From Goodfellowiella coeruleoviolacea (lineage in GTDB: Bacteria > Actinomycetota > Actinomycetes > Mycobacteriales > Pseudonocardiaceae), in assembly GCF_024171785.1 (NCBI RefSeq), contig NZ_JAMTCK010000006.1, forward strand, positions 401,061-465,060: a stretch of DNA of 64,000 nt. Direction: 5' to 3'. The stretch's first letter is position 1. The number at the start of each line of letters is the position of its first letter. Below, in pieces: positions 55,856 to 64,000 of this stretch. The notes beneath the pieces were generated by a model that worked only from the letters and a program-made list of their open reading frames with translations, made no database searches and was not told the origin of the DNA. A program made the translations under genes and the position numbers.

Positions 55856-58132
55856 TCAGTTCCGCGTGGACTTGTCCTGGTCGGGCAGGGGGGTGCCGGT
55901 GGGCGCGGCGTCGGTGGGGGTGTCCGCGCTGTCGCCGGCGGCGCCGGTCTGGCCGCGCTTGACCGCGGCCAGCAGCATCTGGGACACGTCCACGACCTCG
56001 ATGTTCTCGTTGGCCTTCTGCTCGTTCTGCCTGGCGGTGACGCCGTCGGTGAGCATCACTCGGCAGAACGGGCAGCCGGTGGCGATCTTGGTGGGCGCGG
56101 TGCCCAGTGCCTCGTCCACCCGCTCCAGGTTGATCCGCTTGCCGATGCGCTCCTCCATCCACATGCGCGCGCCACCCGCGCCGCAGCACATGGACCGGTC
56201 GGCGTGGCGGGGCATCTCGCGCAGGGTGGCACCGGTGGCGCCGACCAGTTCGCGCGGCGCCTCGTAGACCTTGTTGTGCCGGCCGAGGTAGCACGGGTCG
56301 TGGTAGGTGACGTCCTCGGCGACCGCGGCGACCGGCACCAGGCGCCGCTCCCGCACCAGCCGGTTCAGCAGCTGGGTGTGGTGCACCACCTCGAAGTCGC
56401 CGCCGAGCTGCGGGTACTCGTTGGCCAGGCTGTTGAAGCAGTGCGCGCAGGTGGCCACGATCTTGCGCTTGGCGCGCTCGCGGCCCTCGAACACGGAGTT
56501 GAGCACCTCGACGTTCTGCTGCGCCAGCATCTGGAACAGGAACTCGTTGCCGGCGCGGCGGGCCGGGTCACCGGTGCAGGTCTCCTCCGGGCCGAGCACC
56601 ACGTACTTGACGTCGGCGATGTGCAGCAGTTCGGCCACGGCCCTGGTGGTCTTCTTGGCGCGGTCCTCGAACGCGCCGGCGCAGCCGACCCAGAACAGGT
56701 ACTCGGTGTCCGGCGCCAGCTCGCCGTCGAAGACCGGGACCTCGAAGTCCAGGCCCTCGGTCCAGGCCAGCCGGTCCCTGGCGTTCTGGCCCCACGGGTT
56801 GCCCTTGTTCTCCAGGTTCTTGAACATGCCGCCGAGTTCGCTGGGGAAGTTCGACTCGATCAGCACCTGGTAGCGCCGCATGTCCACGATGTGGTCGACG
56901 TGCTCGATGTCCACCGGGCACTGCTCCACGCACGCGCCGCAGGTGGTGCACGACCACAGCACCTCGGGGTCGATCACGCCCAGCTCGTCGGCGCCGCCGA
57001 TCAGCGGGCGGCCGGCCTCGGCCAGCGCCAGCACGTCGATCTTGGCCAGCCTGGCCTCGGCGTCGTCACCGGTGATGCCCACCTCGTCGCCGGCCATGTC
57101 CTTGCGGCCGCCGGCCAGCAGGTAGGGGGCCTTGGCGTAGGCGTGGTCGCGCAGCGAGGTGATCACCAGCTTGGGCGAGAGCGGCTTGCCGGTGTTCCAG
57201 GCCGGGCACTGCGACTGGCAGCGGCCGCACTCGGTGCAGGTGGTGAAGTCCAGCCAGCCCTTCCAGGAGAAGTCCTCGACCTTGCCGGCGCCGAAGACGT
57301 CCTTCTCCGGGTCGGCCTCCTCGAAGTCGAGCGGCTTGCCCTCGCTCATCATCGGCTTGGCCGCGCCGAGCGCCACGCCGCCGTCGGCCTCGCGCTTGAA
57401 GTAGATGTTGACGAACGCGGTGAACCGGTGCCAGGCCACGCCCATGGTGATGTTGCTGGAGATCACCATGACCCAGATCATCCCGCTGAGGATCTTGACC
57501 GCGGCGAACACGGACACGGCCGCGGTGCTCGACGGCAGCCAGGACGCGATCAGGTGGGTCAGCGGGGCGGCCCAGACCGGGGTGTGCAGCAGGCCGGCGG
57601 CCTCCTTGACGGCGCGGATGCCGACCACGCCGACGCCCTCGATGAGGACCACGGCCTCCACGAAGTAGGCCTGCCAGAAGTTGGAGCCGGCGAACCGGGA
57701 CTGGCGGTCGCCGCGCCGGGGGTGGTTGCGCTGGCGGATGGCGATCAGCACCAGTATGCCGACGATCGTGCCCCAGCCGAGGATCTCCACGAACAGGTTC
57801 CACAGCGACCAGGGGCCCAGGATCGGCAGCTCGTAGGCGGGGTTGAACACCTCGCCGTAGGCCTCGACCACGGCCAGGATCAGGCCGAGGAAGCCGACCA
57901 TGACGAACCAGTGGGCCACGCCGACCGTGCTCCACTTGAGCATCCTGGTGTGGCCGAGAAACTCCTTGACCACGGTGGCGACGCGCGCGCCGAACGGCCC
58001 GTTGCGGGTCGGGTCGGGTTGCCCGAGACGAATCGTGCGCACCATCCGCGTCACTGTCGTCACCAGCATCGCCACCGCGACGACCGTGACGACCACGCAG
58101 ATCAGGCCGAGCACGATCTGCAATGCACCCAT
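55856..58132 (-). CDS. etfD: Membrane iron-sulfur oxidoreductase, EtfD type (ETF:quinone electron transfer)
   Basis: 758 residues. An N-terminal membrane part of about 240 residues (GALQIVLGLICVVVTVVAVA and further helices) resembles cytochrome b/NarI-type domains. Two ferredoxin-like clusters follow, CTECGRCQSQCPAWN (near residue 297) and CTTCGACVEQCPVDI (near residue 396), then two Cys-rich CCG domains (FWVGCAGAFED, ATCAHCFNSLANEYPQLGGD, then HADRSMCCGAGGARMWMEE). The architecture matches mycobacterial Rv0338c/EtfD, which accepts electrons from ETF during beta-oxidation. It has an operator-like palindrome upstream of the same class as fadE5. Confidence 0.88.
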   Translation of the reverse strand: MGALQIVLGLICVVVTVVAVAMLVTTVTRMVRTIRLGQPDPTRNGPFGARVATVVKEFLGHTRMLKWSTVGVAHWFVMVGFLGLILAVVEAYGEVFNPAYELPILGPWSLWNLFVEILGWGTIVGILVLIAIRQRNHPRRGDRQSRFAGSNFWQAYFVEAVVLIEGVGVVGIRAVKEAAGLLHTPVWAAPLTHLIASWLPSSTAAVSVFAAVKILSGMIWVMVISSNITMGVAWHRFTAFVNIYFKREADGGVALGAAKPMMSEGKPLDFEEADPEKDVFGAGKVEDFSWKGWLDFTTCTECGRCQSQCPAWNTGKPLSPKLVITSLRDHAYAKAPYLLAGGRKDMAGDEVGITGDDAEARLAKIDVLALAEAGRPLIGGADELGVIDPEVLWSCTTCGACVEQCPVDIEHVDHIVDMRRYQVLIESNFPSELGGMFKNLENKGNPWGQNARDRLAWTEGLDFEVPVFDGELAPDTEYLFWVGCAGAFEDRAKKTTRAVAELLHIADVKYVVLGPEETCTGDPARRAGNEFLFQMLAQQNVEVLNSVFEGRERAKRKIVATCAHCFNSLANEYPQLGGDFEVVHHTQLLNRLVRERRLVPVAAVAEDVTYHDPCYLGRHNKVYEAPRELVGATGATLREMPRHADRSMCCGAGGARMWMEERIGKRINLERVDEALGTAPTKIATGCPFCRVMLTDGVTARQNEQKANENIEVVDVSQMLLAAVKRGQTGAAGDSADTPTDAAPTGTPLPDQDKSTRN

Positions 58133-58181
58133 CCTCGCGGCCTTCCTGTCCGGAACCTGTTGTGCGGGAGATTACGCCCTA

Positions 58182-58195
58182 TTACTCACCAGTAA
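58182..58195. promoter_or_regulatory. Operator-like palindrome upstream of etfD
   Basis: TTACT-CACC-AGTAA has perfect 5-bp arms and fits the class seen at 2780, 6059 and 37751. It is 50 bp upstream of the etfD start. Only one clear copy is present. Confidence 0.62.
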
Positions 58196-58370
58196 CCACC
58201 TTTGCGTGGCCTGTGTCGCACCTGACACCGCACGCCCCGCAACAGCCCAGTGTCACCCATCCGCCGACCGGTCGAACCACGCGGATTGAATCTGGGACGC
58301 TCGTTCAACTAGTTTGGTGGGACAAACGTTCAGCTTTCTGGGGGCTGGGCGTGGTCACGAGGGGGATGAC

Positions 58371-59051
58371 ATGGGCTCGCTCGCCGCGGTGTTCGGCCTG
58401 TCCCTGCTGGACAGCCTGAATCCGTCCGCCCTGCTGGTCACGGTGTTCCTGCTGGTCCGAGGGGGCGGGGCCGTCCGGGTGGGGACGTACGTGGCGGCCA
58501 TCTTCAGCACCTACCTGCTGCTCGGCGTGCTGCTCATGTCCGGGATGACCACGCTGGCCGCGCTGACCGACCACCCGGTGGTGGACCGGGTCGGCCACGC
58601 GCTGATGGCCGTCGGCGGGCTGGCCATGCTGGGCTACGCCCTGTTCGCCCCGAGCGAGCCGGCCCGCCCGGCCCGGCGCCGGCTGCCAGCGGCGAACCTG
58701 GCGCTGCCCGCGGTCTTCGCCCTGGGGGTGACCATCACGCTGGTCGAGTTCGTCACCGCGCTGCCCTACCTCGGCGCGCTGGGCATCCTCACCGCCGGCG
58801 GTTTCGCGGTGGCCGTGTGGCTGCCCGTGCTGATCGGCTACAACCTGGTCTTCGTGCTGCCCCCGGTGCTGCTGCTGGTGCTCTGGCGGGTGGCGGGACA
58901 CCGGGTGCGCCCCCGGTTCGAGGGGTACCTGGACAAGCAGCGGGATCGGGGCCGCACGCTGCTGCTGTGGGGGCTGGGCCTGGTGGGGTTCTTCCTGGCC
59001 AGGCAGGGCATCTTCTACTACCTGGTGCTCTTCGGCGTGGTGCGCCCGTGA
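58371..59051 (+). CDS. GAP-family membrane protein
   Basis: 226 residues with about six membrane helices: LSLLDSLNPSALLVTVFLLV, YVAAIFSTYLLLGVLLMSG, GHALMAVGGLAMLGYALFA and TITLVEFVTALPYLGALGIL. The pattern, including NP and the VEFVTALPY motif, matches the GAP (Sap/SfLAP, PF11139) family, implicated in glycolipid export in mycobacteria. GAGGGGGATGAC precedes the ATG. Followed 56 bp later by a TetR gene, probably in the same operon. Confidence 0.8.
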   Translation: MGSLAAVFGLSLLDSLNPSALLVTVFLLVRGGGAVRVGTYVAAIFSTYLLLGVLLMSGMTTLAALTDHPVVDRVGHALMAVGGLAMLGYALFAPSEPARPARRRLPAANLALPAVFALGVTITLVEFVTALPYLGALGILTAGGFAVAVWLPVLIGYNLVFVLPPVLLLVLWRVAGHRVRPRFEGYLDKQRDRGRTLLLWGLGLVGFFLARQGIFYYLVLFGVVRP

Positions 59052-59107
59052 CCGGTGCGCACCGGGCGGGTCCGGGTGGGGAGCCGAACGAGACGGGTGG
59101 AGGCAGC

Positions 59108-59890
59108 GTGGCGGACAGCGCGAGTAGGGCGGACAGCGCGAGCAAGGCGAGCAGCGCGGGCGAAGCAGGCACGGCCCGGGCGGACACGGACCGGGCCGGC
59201 CGGGTGGACGGCCGGCGGGCCAAGGGCGAGCGCCGGCGGCAGGCCATCATCGAGGCCACCCTGCGGGTGATCGAGCGGGACGGCGTCGCCGGGGTCACCC
59301 ACCGCAGCGTGGCCCGTGAGGCCGGGGTGCCGACCACGGCCACCACCTACTACTTCGCCAGCCTGGACGAGCTGCTGACCGCCACGCTCACCTGGTCGGC
59401 CGACGCACTGGCCACCGAGATCACCGGGCTGATCAGCCGGGCCCTGGCCACCGGGGACAGCGGTGCCGGTGACGCGGCCGAGCTGCTGGCCGCCGCGGTC
59501 GGCCGCAACCGAGGCCGCAGCCTGGCCGAGTACGAGCTGTACCTGTTGGCCGCGCGCCGACCCGAGCTGCGGCCGGCCGCGCGCCGCTGGATCAACGTGC
59601 TCGCGGAGACCCTCGGCCCGCACAGCGACGACCCGGTGGCCCTGCGGGCCCTGCTCGCCGCCGTGGACGGGCTGGTGTTGCAGGGCCTGATCGCGGACGA
59701 GCCGCCCACGGCCGAGTCGATCCGGCCGGTGCTGTCCTACCTGATCCGCCCGGCCGAGCACCTGGCCGCGGCCCAGGCCCGGCGCACCCGCCGGACCGGA
59801 CCGCCCGGCGGCGCCGATCAGGCCGGGTCGTCCCGCCAGGAGGACACCTCGGCGGAGCCGAGCACCGGCCAGAGCGGTCCGGTGGCGTAG
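59108..59890 (+). CDS. TetR family regulator with repetitive N-terminal tail
   Basis: 260 residues. A Ser/Ala/Arg/Asp repeat tail (ADSASRADSASKASSAGEAG) precedes TetR_N (ATLRVIERDGVAGVTHRSVA, then REAGVPTTATTYYFASLDEL). The C-terminal domain ends in a disordered Gly/Gln/Ser tail whose last 24 codons overlap the 3' end of the convergent PAS-GGDEF-EAL gene by 73 bp. GGTGGAGG lies five bases before the GTG. It probably controls the upstream GAP exporter. Confidence 0.85.
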   Translation: MADSASRADSASKASSAGEAGTARADTDRAGRVDGRRAKGERRRQAIIEATLRVIERDGVAGVTHRSVAREAGVPTTATTYYFASLDELLTATLTWSADALATEITGLISRALATGDSGAGDAAELLAAAVGRNRGRSLAEYELYLLAARRPELRPAARRWINVLAETLGPHSDDPVALRALLAAVDGLVLQGLIADEPPTAESIRPVLSYLIRPAEHLAAAQARRTRRTGPPGGADQAGSSRQEDTSAEPSTGQSGPVA

Positions 59891-62031
59891 TCCCCGCCGA
59901 TGTCCTGCCACCAGTTCAGCTGTTCCCTGGTGGCGATGCCGTCGGTGACCACCGCGATGTTCAGCTCCCGCACCAGCGGCACCAGCGCCGCCACCGCCTT
60001 GGCCACCGCCGAGTCACCCGTCCTCGGGATCACGGCCGGCAGCTGCCTGCTGAACTTGACCGCCTCCACGCCCAGTTCGGCGGCCTGGTCGATGTCGGAC
60101 GGGTCGAAGTCGTACAGACAGGTGCGGATGCCCATGCTGGCCAGCGTCCGCAGGTTGTCCTCGGGCACGCCGTCGCGGTGGCCGAGCACGGACGCGGGCA
60201 TGCCAAGCGACACCCGGTCGGTGGGCATGCCGGTGCCCTCGAACGCGCGCATCACCGCGGCCACCAGGTCCTGGTCCTGGGCCTGCTGGGCGGTCAGGTC
60301 CACGCCGAGCCACGGCGCGTTCTCGCCGAACCGCCGCCACCACCCGGCCGCCTGCTCGCACGCGGTGTGCAGCGCCCAGCCGCCCAGGTCCCGGCTCAAC
60401 GCGGTCAGCTCGGCCAGTTCGAGGCACTCGGTGTGGTGCAGTTCGCCGTGCTCGGCGTGGTCCCAGCGCACCACCACCTGCAGACCGATCGGCCGGGTCG
60501 TGCCGTCCATCCGCAGCACCGGCTGGTAGCAGGTGCTGATCTCGCCGTTCTCGAACGCGCCGGCCATGCCGGCGGCCAGGGCGTAGCGCTGCTGGTCGGC
60601 CCGGTCCAGGTCGGCGTCGTAGGTGGCCCACTGGCGCTTGCCGGTCGTCTTGGCCAGCCGCAGGGTGGCGTCGGCCTGGCGGAGCAGTTCCGCGGAACTC
60701 ACCCCGCGCGCCGGCCGGCGCACCGCGCCCGCGCTGACCGACACGGCCACCCCCACCTTGTCGCTCACCGCGCCCTGGTGGGCGCCGGGTCGGCCGGCGT
60801 CCAGGTAGGTCGGCTCGGCGAGCTGCTGGTTGATCCGGTCGACCAGGGTGCCCACGTCCGGCGTGTCCGGTCCGTTCTCGATCAGGATGGCGAACTCGTC
60901 CGGGCCGACCCGGAAGACCATGGCGTTCTCGTCGGCCACGCTCTCCCGCAGGTGCTGGGCGACGATCTTGAGCAGCTGGTCGCCGCTGGCGTAGCCGAGG
61001 CCTTGGTTGATCAGGCCGAACCCGTCCACGTCCACCAGCAGCAGGGTGATCTCCCCGGTCTGGCCGGCGCGGCCGAGCACGGCGGCGAGCTTGGAGTCGG
61101 CGTTCTGCCGGTTGCCCAGGCCGGTGAGCATGTCGTGCAACGACTGGTAGCTCAGCCGCTTGTGCAGGGCCTGCTGGTCGGTCAGGTCGACGACCACGGT
61201 CACGAAGTGCTGCACGCTGCCGTCCTCGGCGCGCACCAGCAACAGCACCACGTCCACCCACACCCGGTCGTCGTGGTTGCCGATCAGCTCGCGCTGCAGC
61301 CGCTTGCTCGGCATGTCGGCGAGCAGCATCTCCTGGAAGCACGCGCGCAGGAAGGCCAGGTCGTCGGGGTGGAACAGGTCGGCCCACCCGGTCCTGGCGA
61401 CCTGCTCGGGACTGTGCCCGAGGATCTCCGCGATGGCCGGGTTGGCCTCGACGAAGTGCCCGTCGGCGTCGGACACGGCCATGCCCATGGGCGAGGAGTC
61501 GAACAGCGCGCGGAACCGGGCCTCGCTGGTCCGCAGCAGGTGTTCGCTCCTGTTCTTGGCCCTGATCAGCGCGTCCTTGGCCACCTCCTGCTGGGCGAAG
61601 GTGCGCTCCCGGCGGGCTTCGGCGTAGCCGGCGGCCAGCGCGCCGAGCACGGCGAACACCCGGGCCGACAGGTCCGGCACGGCGGCCAGTTCGGGCAGGG
61701 CGAGCAGGCCCGGGCCGAGCACGGACACGGTCCGCCGCAGGCTGCCCGGGTTGCTCAGGTTGACCTCGATCAGGCGCTCGCCGACCGCGGCGGCGGTCCG
61801 CTCCAGCTCAGCGTCGTCCGGGCCGTGGTCGAGCAGGGCCGGCACCAGCTGGTCGACCAGGCCGCGCAGGTGCGCGTGGAACCGGTCCCAGGACAGCAGG
61901 ACGTAGCTGGTGCCGGCCACGGCCGACGCCCAGGCCTGCGCCAGCTCGTCGCGCGGGTCGCCGCCAGCGTCAGGCACGGCCGGCCCCACCGGTTCCCGGG
62001 CACCCCGCTGCTCGTTCGGGTGCGGATCCAC
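59818..62031 (-). CDS. PAS-GGDEF-EAL protein with degenerate catalytic motifs
   Basis: 737 residues. An N-terminal helical domain (about 1-165) precedes a PAS domain (RFRALFDSSPMGMAVSDADG...VEANPAIAEILGHS), a GGDEF domain (DMLTGLGNRQNADSKLAAVL; signature RVGPDEF instead of GGDEF) and an EAL domain in which EALLRW is LQVVVRW, VNLS is VDLT, DDFG is YDFD and the AEGVET Glu is Asp. Both activities are therefore doubtful. It may be a c-di-GMP sensor or protein-interaction module. The structural Lys (VKFSRQL) is kept. Confidence 0.88.
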   Translation of the reverse strand: MDPHPNEQRGAREPVGPAVPDAGGDPRDELAQAWASAVAGTSYVLLSWDRFHAHLRGLVDQLVPALLDHGPDDAELERTAAAVGERLIEVNLSNPGSLRRTVSVLGPGLLALPELAAVPDLSARVFAVLGALAAGYAEARRERTFAQQEVAKDALIRAKNRSEHLLRTSEARFRALFDSSPMGMAVSDADGHFVEANPAIAEILGHSPEQVARTGWADLFHPDDLAFLRACFQEMLLADMPSKRLQRELIGNHDDRVWVDVVLLLVRAEDGSVQHFVTVVVDLTDQQALHKRLSYQSLHDMLTGLGNRQNADSKLAAVLGRAGQTGEITLLLVDVDGFGLINQGLGYASGDQLLKIVAQHLRESVADENAMVFRVGPDEFAILIENGPDTPDVGTLVDRINQQLAEPTYLDAGRPGAHQGAVSDKVGVAVSVSAGAVRRPARGVSSAELLRQADATLRLAKTTGKRQWATYDADLDRADQQRYALAAGMAGAFENGEISTCYQPVLRMDGTTRPIGLQVVVRWDHAEHGELHHTECLELAELTALSRDLGGWALHTACEQAAGWWRRFGENAPWLGVDLTAQQAQDQDLVAAVMRAFEGTGMPTDRVSLGMPASVLGHRDGVPEDNLRTLASMGIRTCLYDFDPSDIDQAAELGVEAVKFSRQLPAVIPRTGDSAVAKAVAALVPLVRELNIAVVTDGIATREQLNWWQDIGGDYATGPLWPVLGSAEVSSWRDDPA

Positions 62032-62454
62032 CGGGTGTAGCGGTCATCAGCGCTCCCTCCTCCCCCACGGAAATCCCCTGACCCTACTGGGCGTTGACCT
62101 CCCCCGAACGGCCCACGTGGTCACTGTGAGCAGATAGTTGTTCTGCTCCGCGTGTCCATCCCGACCGGCGGCAGCCGATCAGAGGTAGGCCGATGCGGGG
62201 ATGTTCACCGACCGTTCCGGGTTATCGGCAGGCACAAAGTGCATCTGCAGAGTGTGCGCGTTCGAACACGCCTCGCCAAGAGGCAGCTCGCCGCGGACCA
62301 GCGCGGCAACTGGACCGGTCGGCCGGCGCAGGAGGCGGCACCGGGGAAACCCGGAGGCCGGCTCAGGGTCCGTCCCGGATGGCCGAGGCGCCCGCGCTGC
62401 CTAGCATCGGCACTGATCAGATTCAGGTCGTTCAACCAACCCCCGGGGGACGCT
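62032..62454. other. Divergent intergenic region (PAS-GGDEF-EAL / DUF4097)
   Basis: The 423-bp region contains GAGCAGA-N7-TCTGCTC (62128-62148) and no recognised gene. Frames open across it are shadows of high GC content. Promoters of both flanking genes presumably lie here. Confidence 0.5.
62128..62148. promoter_or_regulatory. GAGCAGA-N7-TCTGCTC inverted repeat
   Basis: Perfect 7-bp arms with a 7-bp spacer lie 97 bp upstream of the PAS-GGDEF-EAL gene; operator or hairpin. Confidence 0.35.
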
Positions 62455-63315
62455 GTGGAGTTTCGGCGAGCATCCAGTACCGGCCTGGGCGTGGCCGCCG
62501 CAGCCGCCGCCCTGTTCAGCCTGTCCGCGTGCGGCTCGATGACGGGCATCGGCGACACCGACTTCTCCGACGGGGCCTCGGTCAGCGATCGGGTGAGCGC
62601 GGTGCGGTTGGACACCCGCAGTGGCGACGTGCGGGTCGTGGCCCGGGAGGGCGCGACCACCAGGGTGAACTGGACCCTGCACTACTTCGGCGAGCGCCCC
62701 GAGCAGCCGCCGTTCCAGGTGGACAACGGCACCCTGGTGCTGAGCGGCTGCCCGGAGACGGCGGACCGGTGCTCGGCGGACTACGACGTGGTGGTGCCCG
62801 CCGGCACCCCGGTCACCGGCTCGACCAACTCCGGCAAGGTGTCCCTGGAGCAGGTGGCCGAGGTCGAGCTGACCACGTCCTCCGGTGACGTGACCGTGCG
62901 CGGTGTCGCCGGCGACGTCGGGCTGCGGACCAACTCCGGCGCGGTGATCGTCAGCGACGTGGCCGGCGCGGTGCGGCTGGAGTCGAACTCCGGCCGGGTG
63001 GAGTTGTCCGAACTGCACCAGGGCATGACCGTGCGGACGGGCTCGGGGGACGTGGCGGCCAGCGCGATCGGCGGCGGCCGGGTCGACCTCGACGTGCGGT
63101 CGGGCGACGCCACCGTGGCGCTGGTCGACCGGCAGGACGTGACGGCCAAGGTGACCTCGGGCGACCTCACCCTCACCGTGCCGGCCGGGGCCTACCAGGT
63201 GAACTCCCAGACGGACAGCGGGGACGCCGAGATCGGCGTGACCCAGGACCCGACCGCGGACCACCGGCTGGACCTGACCGCCAGGAGCGGCCGGCTGTCC
63301 GTCGGACAGGGCTAG
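62455..63315 (+). CDS. DUF4097 beta-helix lipoprotein
   Basis: 286 residues. A lipoprotein signal peptide ends with SLSACGSM (lipobox Cys near residue 26). The mature protein is made of repeated short strands with SGDV and NSG turns (VSAVRLDTRSGDVRVVA, TTSSGDVTVRGVAGDVGLRT, NSGAVIVSDVAGAVRLESNS, GSGDVAASAIGGGRVDLDVR), typical of DUF4097 right-handed beta-helix proteins. GGGGGAC precedes the GTG. A cell-surface or envelope-sensing function is likely but unproven. Confidence 0.82.
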   Translation: MEFRRASSTGLGVAAAAAALFSLSACGSMTGIGDTDFSDGASVSDRVSAVRLDTRSGDVRVVAREGATTRVNWTLHYFGERPEQPPFQVDNGTLVLSGCPETADRCSADYDVVVPAGTPVTGSTNSGKVSLEQVAEVELTTSSGDVTVRGVAGDVGLRTNSGAVIVSDVAGAVRLESNSGRVELSELHQGMTVRTGSGDVAASAIGGGRVDLDVRSGDATVALVDRQDVTAKVTSGDLTLTVPAGAYQVNSQTDSGDAEIGVTQDPTADHRLDLTARSGRLSVGQG

Positions 63316-63541
63316 TCGCCCCGTCCCGGTGCGCGCCCGTCTCGGCCGGACCTCGCCCCAGGCCGAGGCGGGCGTTTTGGCGTTGGTCACCCCCGGGAGC
63401 GCCCGGCCGCGCCCCCGCGTTGTCACTGGAGAGGTTTCCGCTGTTCAGCGCGGCTTTCCTCGCTGGGTGAGCCACCCCTTCGAAGGAATCTGGGCGGCCC
63501 GGGAACAACAGGCCGGCCACTGTCGTTGGACTGGCAGGAAG

Positions 63542-63562
63542 CTTGAGCGAAGCGGACTCAAG
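63542..63562. promoter_or_regulatory. HAIR element 1 (HspR binding site)
   Basis: CTTGAGC-GAAGCGG-ACTCAAG matches the consensus CTTGAGT-N7-ACTCAAG with one mismatch, just upstream of a TTGACG -35 element at 63569-63574. Confidence 0.85.
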
Positions 63563-63596
63563 TCTGGGTTGACGATCCGGGCCCGGTCCGCCCAAA

Positions 63597-63617
63597 CTTG
63601 AGTCGAGGCCGCTCAAC
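63597..63617. promoter_or_regulatory. HAIR element 2 (HspR binding site)
   Basis: CTTGAGT-CGAGGCC-GCTCAAC matches HAIR with two mismatches in the right arm. It covers the expected transcription start, so HspR would bracket the dnaK promoter. Confidence 0.78.
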
Positions 63618-63647
63618 ATGCGGCACGTACCACAACGGGAGGATTCC

Positions 63648-64000
63648 ATGGCGCGAGCGGTCGGCATCGACCTGGGGACGACTAACTCCGTCGTCGCTGT
63701 CCTTGAGGGCGGTGAGCCGACGGTGATCGCCAACTCGGAGGGTTCCCGCACGACTCCCTCGGTCGTGGCCTTCGCCAAGAACGGCGAGGTCCTGGTGGGC
63801 CAGTCGGCCAAGAACCAGGCCGTGACCAACGTGGACCGCACCATCCGGTCGGTCAAACGCCACATCGGCACCACCTGGACCACCAGCGAGATCGACGGCA
63901 AGAAGTACACCCCGCAGGAGATCTCCGCGCGCGTGCTCATGAAGCTCAAGCGCGACGCCGAGGCCTACCTCGGTGAAGAGATCACCGACGCGGTGATCAC
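63648..64000 (+). CDS. dnaK: Molecular chaperone DnaK (5' part, runs off the window)
   Basis: The first 117 codons are present: [20 protein letters not shown] (phosphate-1 loop of the actin-like ATPase), then [20 protein letters not shown] and [20 protein letters not shown], typical of actinobacterial DnaK. GGGAGG precedes the ATG. It is an Hsp70 chaperone working with GrpE and DnaJ, whose genes usually follow together with hspR outside this window. The HAIR pair indicates HspR repression released on heat shock. Confidence 0.97.
   Translation, partial: MARAVGIDLGTTNSVVAVLEGGEPTVIANSEGSRTTPSVVAFAKNGEVLVGQSAKNQAVTNVDRTIRSVKRHIGTTWTTSEIDGKKYTPQEISARVLMKLKRDAEAYLGEEITDAVI

Larger units (their letters stand above)
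63316..63647. other. dnaK promoter region
   Basis: This 332-bp region carries no gene. Its downstream part holds the two HAIR elements and the dnaK promoter; the upstream part contains GC-rich inverted segments after the lipoprotein stop. Confidence 0.6.

Noticed and set aside
62193..62888. 231-codon plus-strand frame overlapping the DUF4097 lipoprotein start
   Set aside because: It is out of frame with a clear lipoprotein and becomes Arg/Gly-rich within it.
1..64000. Biosynthetic gene cluster around the P450 and methyltransferase
   Set aside because: No polyketide, peptide synthetase, terpene or RiPP core gene occurs in the window; the P450 and methyltransferase are isolated.
1..64000. Insertion sequences or integrase genes
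   Set aside because: No transposase, integrase or recombinase signature was found on either strand, even near the 29-bp direct repeats.

Overview
This 64 kb window is chromosomal DNA of a very GC-rich actinomycete, most likely of the order Pseudonocardiales (Saccharothrix/Actinosynnema/Lentzea-like). The evidence is actinobacterial gene content (FadE5, FabG4, HtdX, an EtfD-type iron-sulfur membrane oxidoreductase, mycothiol-dependent isomerase-like folds, Scr1/DUF397 genes, a GAP-family exporter, a 4-TM holin-like protein), dnaK under HspR-type HAIR repeats, many GTG starts and near-universal G/C in third positions. Genus placement is inference.

Layout. 0-1.4 kb: a small basic protein and a SIMPL-domain protein. 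1.4-9.2 kb: a lipid island with thiolase, FabG4-type reductase, HtdX-type dehydratase, a TetR regulator, an SCP2-domain protein, an acyl-CoA dehydrogenase and an HSL-type esterase. 9.5-13.3 kb: a branched-chain 2-oxoacid dehydrogenase operon (E1alpha-E1beta-E2). 13.7-31.9 kb: mixed metabolism and regulation (M20 peptidase, YcxB-like protein, ECF sigma factor coupled to an LCP protein, aminotransferase, AhpD-like protein, methyltransferase, LysR, MBL hydrolase, guanine deaminase, a GntR-TetR fusion regulator divergent from a P450, an MDR oxidoreductase between two TetR genes). 29.4-30.3 kb is a patch of gene remnants. 32-44.7 kb: beta-propeller, GlxA-type AraC, imine-reductase-like enzyme, FadE5, LysE exporter, LuxR regulator, sodium:solute symporter, secreted protein, MDMPI-like enzyme and a SpoU methyltransferase. 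44.7-46.7 kb: a DprA-like plus phosphoribosyltransferase pair between 29-bp direct repeats. 46.8-51.7 kb: GDSL lipoprotein, SMI1/KNR4 protein, a lower-GC stretch with an HNH-like gene, Nudix hydrolase and DUF5919 regulator. 51.9-64 kb: tRNA-Gly, dcd, a CDF transporter, holin-like protein, erythromycin-esterase-like protein, EtfD, GAP exporter, TetR, PAS-GGDEF-EAL protein, DUF4097 lipoprotein and the start of dnaK.

Two observations stand out. First, one 14-bp palindrome class (YTACY-N4-RGTAR) lies in front of four fatty-acid transcription units spread over 55 kb: fadA/fabG4/htdX, tetR/SCP2-acyl-CoA dehydrogenase, fadE5 and etfD. At the first two it occurs as a pair with the same 16-bp phasing. 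This suggests a beta-oxidation regulon, probably run by the TetR protein encoded beside one of the sites. Second, the DprA-PRTase pair resembles ShosTA toxin-antitoxin/anti-phage systems. It has a LexA-like box in front, exact direct repeats at both ends (one being the 3' end of the neighbouring gene) and an apparent frameshift in the PRTase gene, so it looks like an acquired cassette that may be decaying.

The window is also rich in short tandem duplications, often across or just after stop codons, and in perfect hairpins between convergent genes that probably serve as bidirectional terminators.
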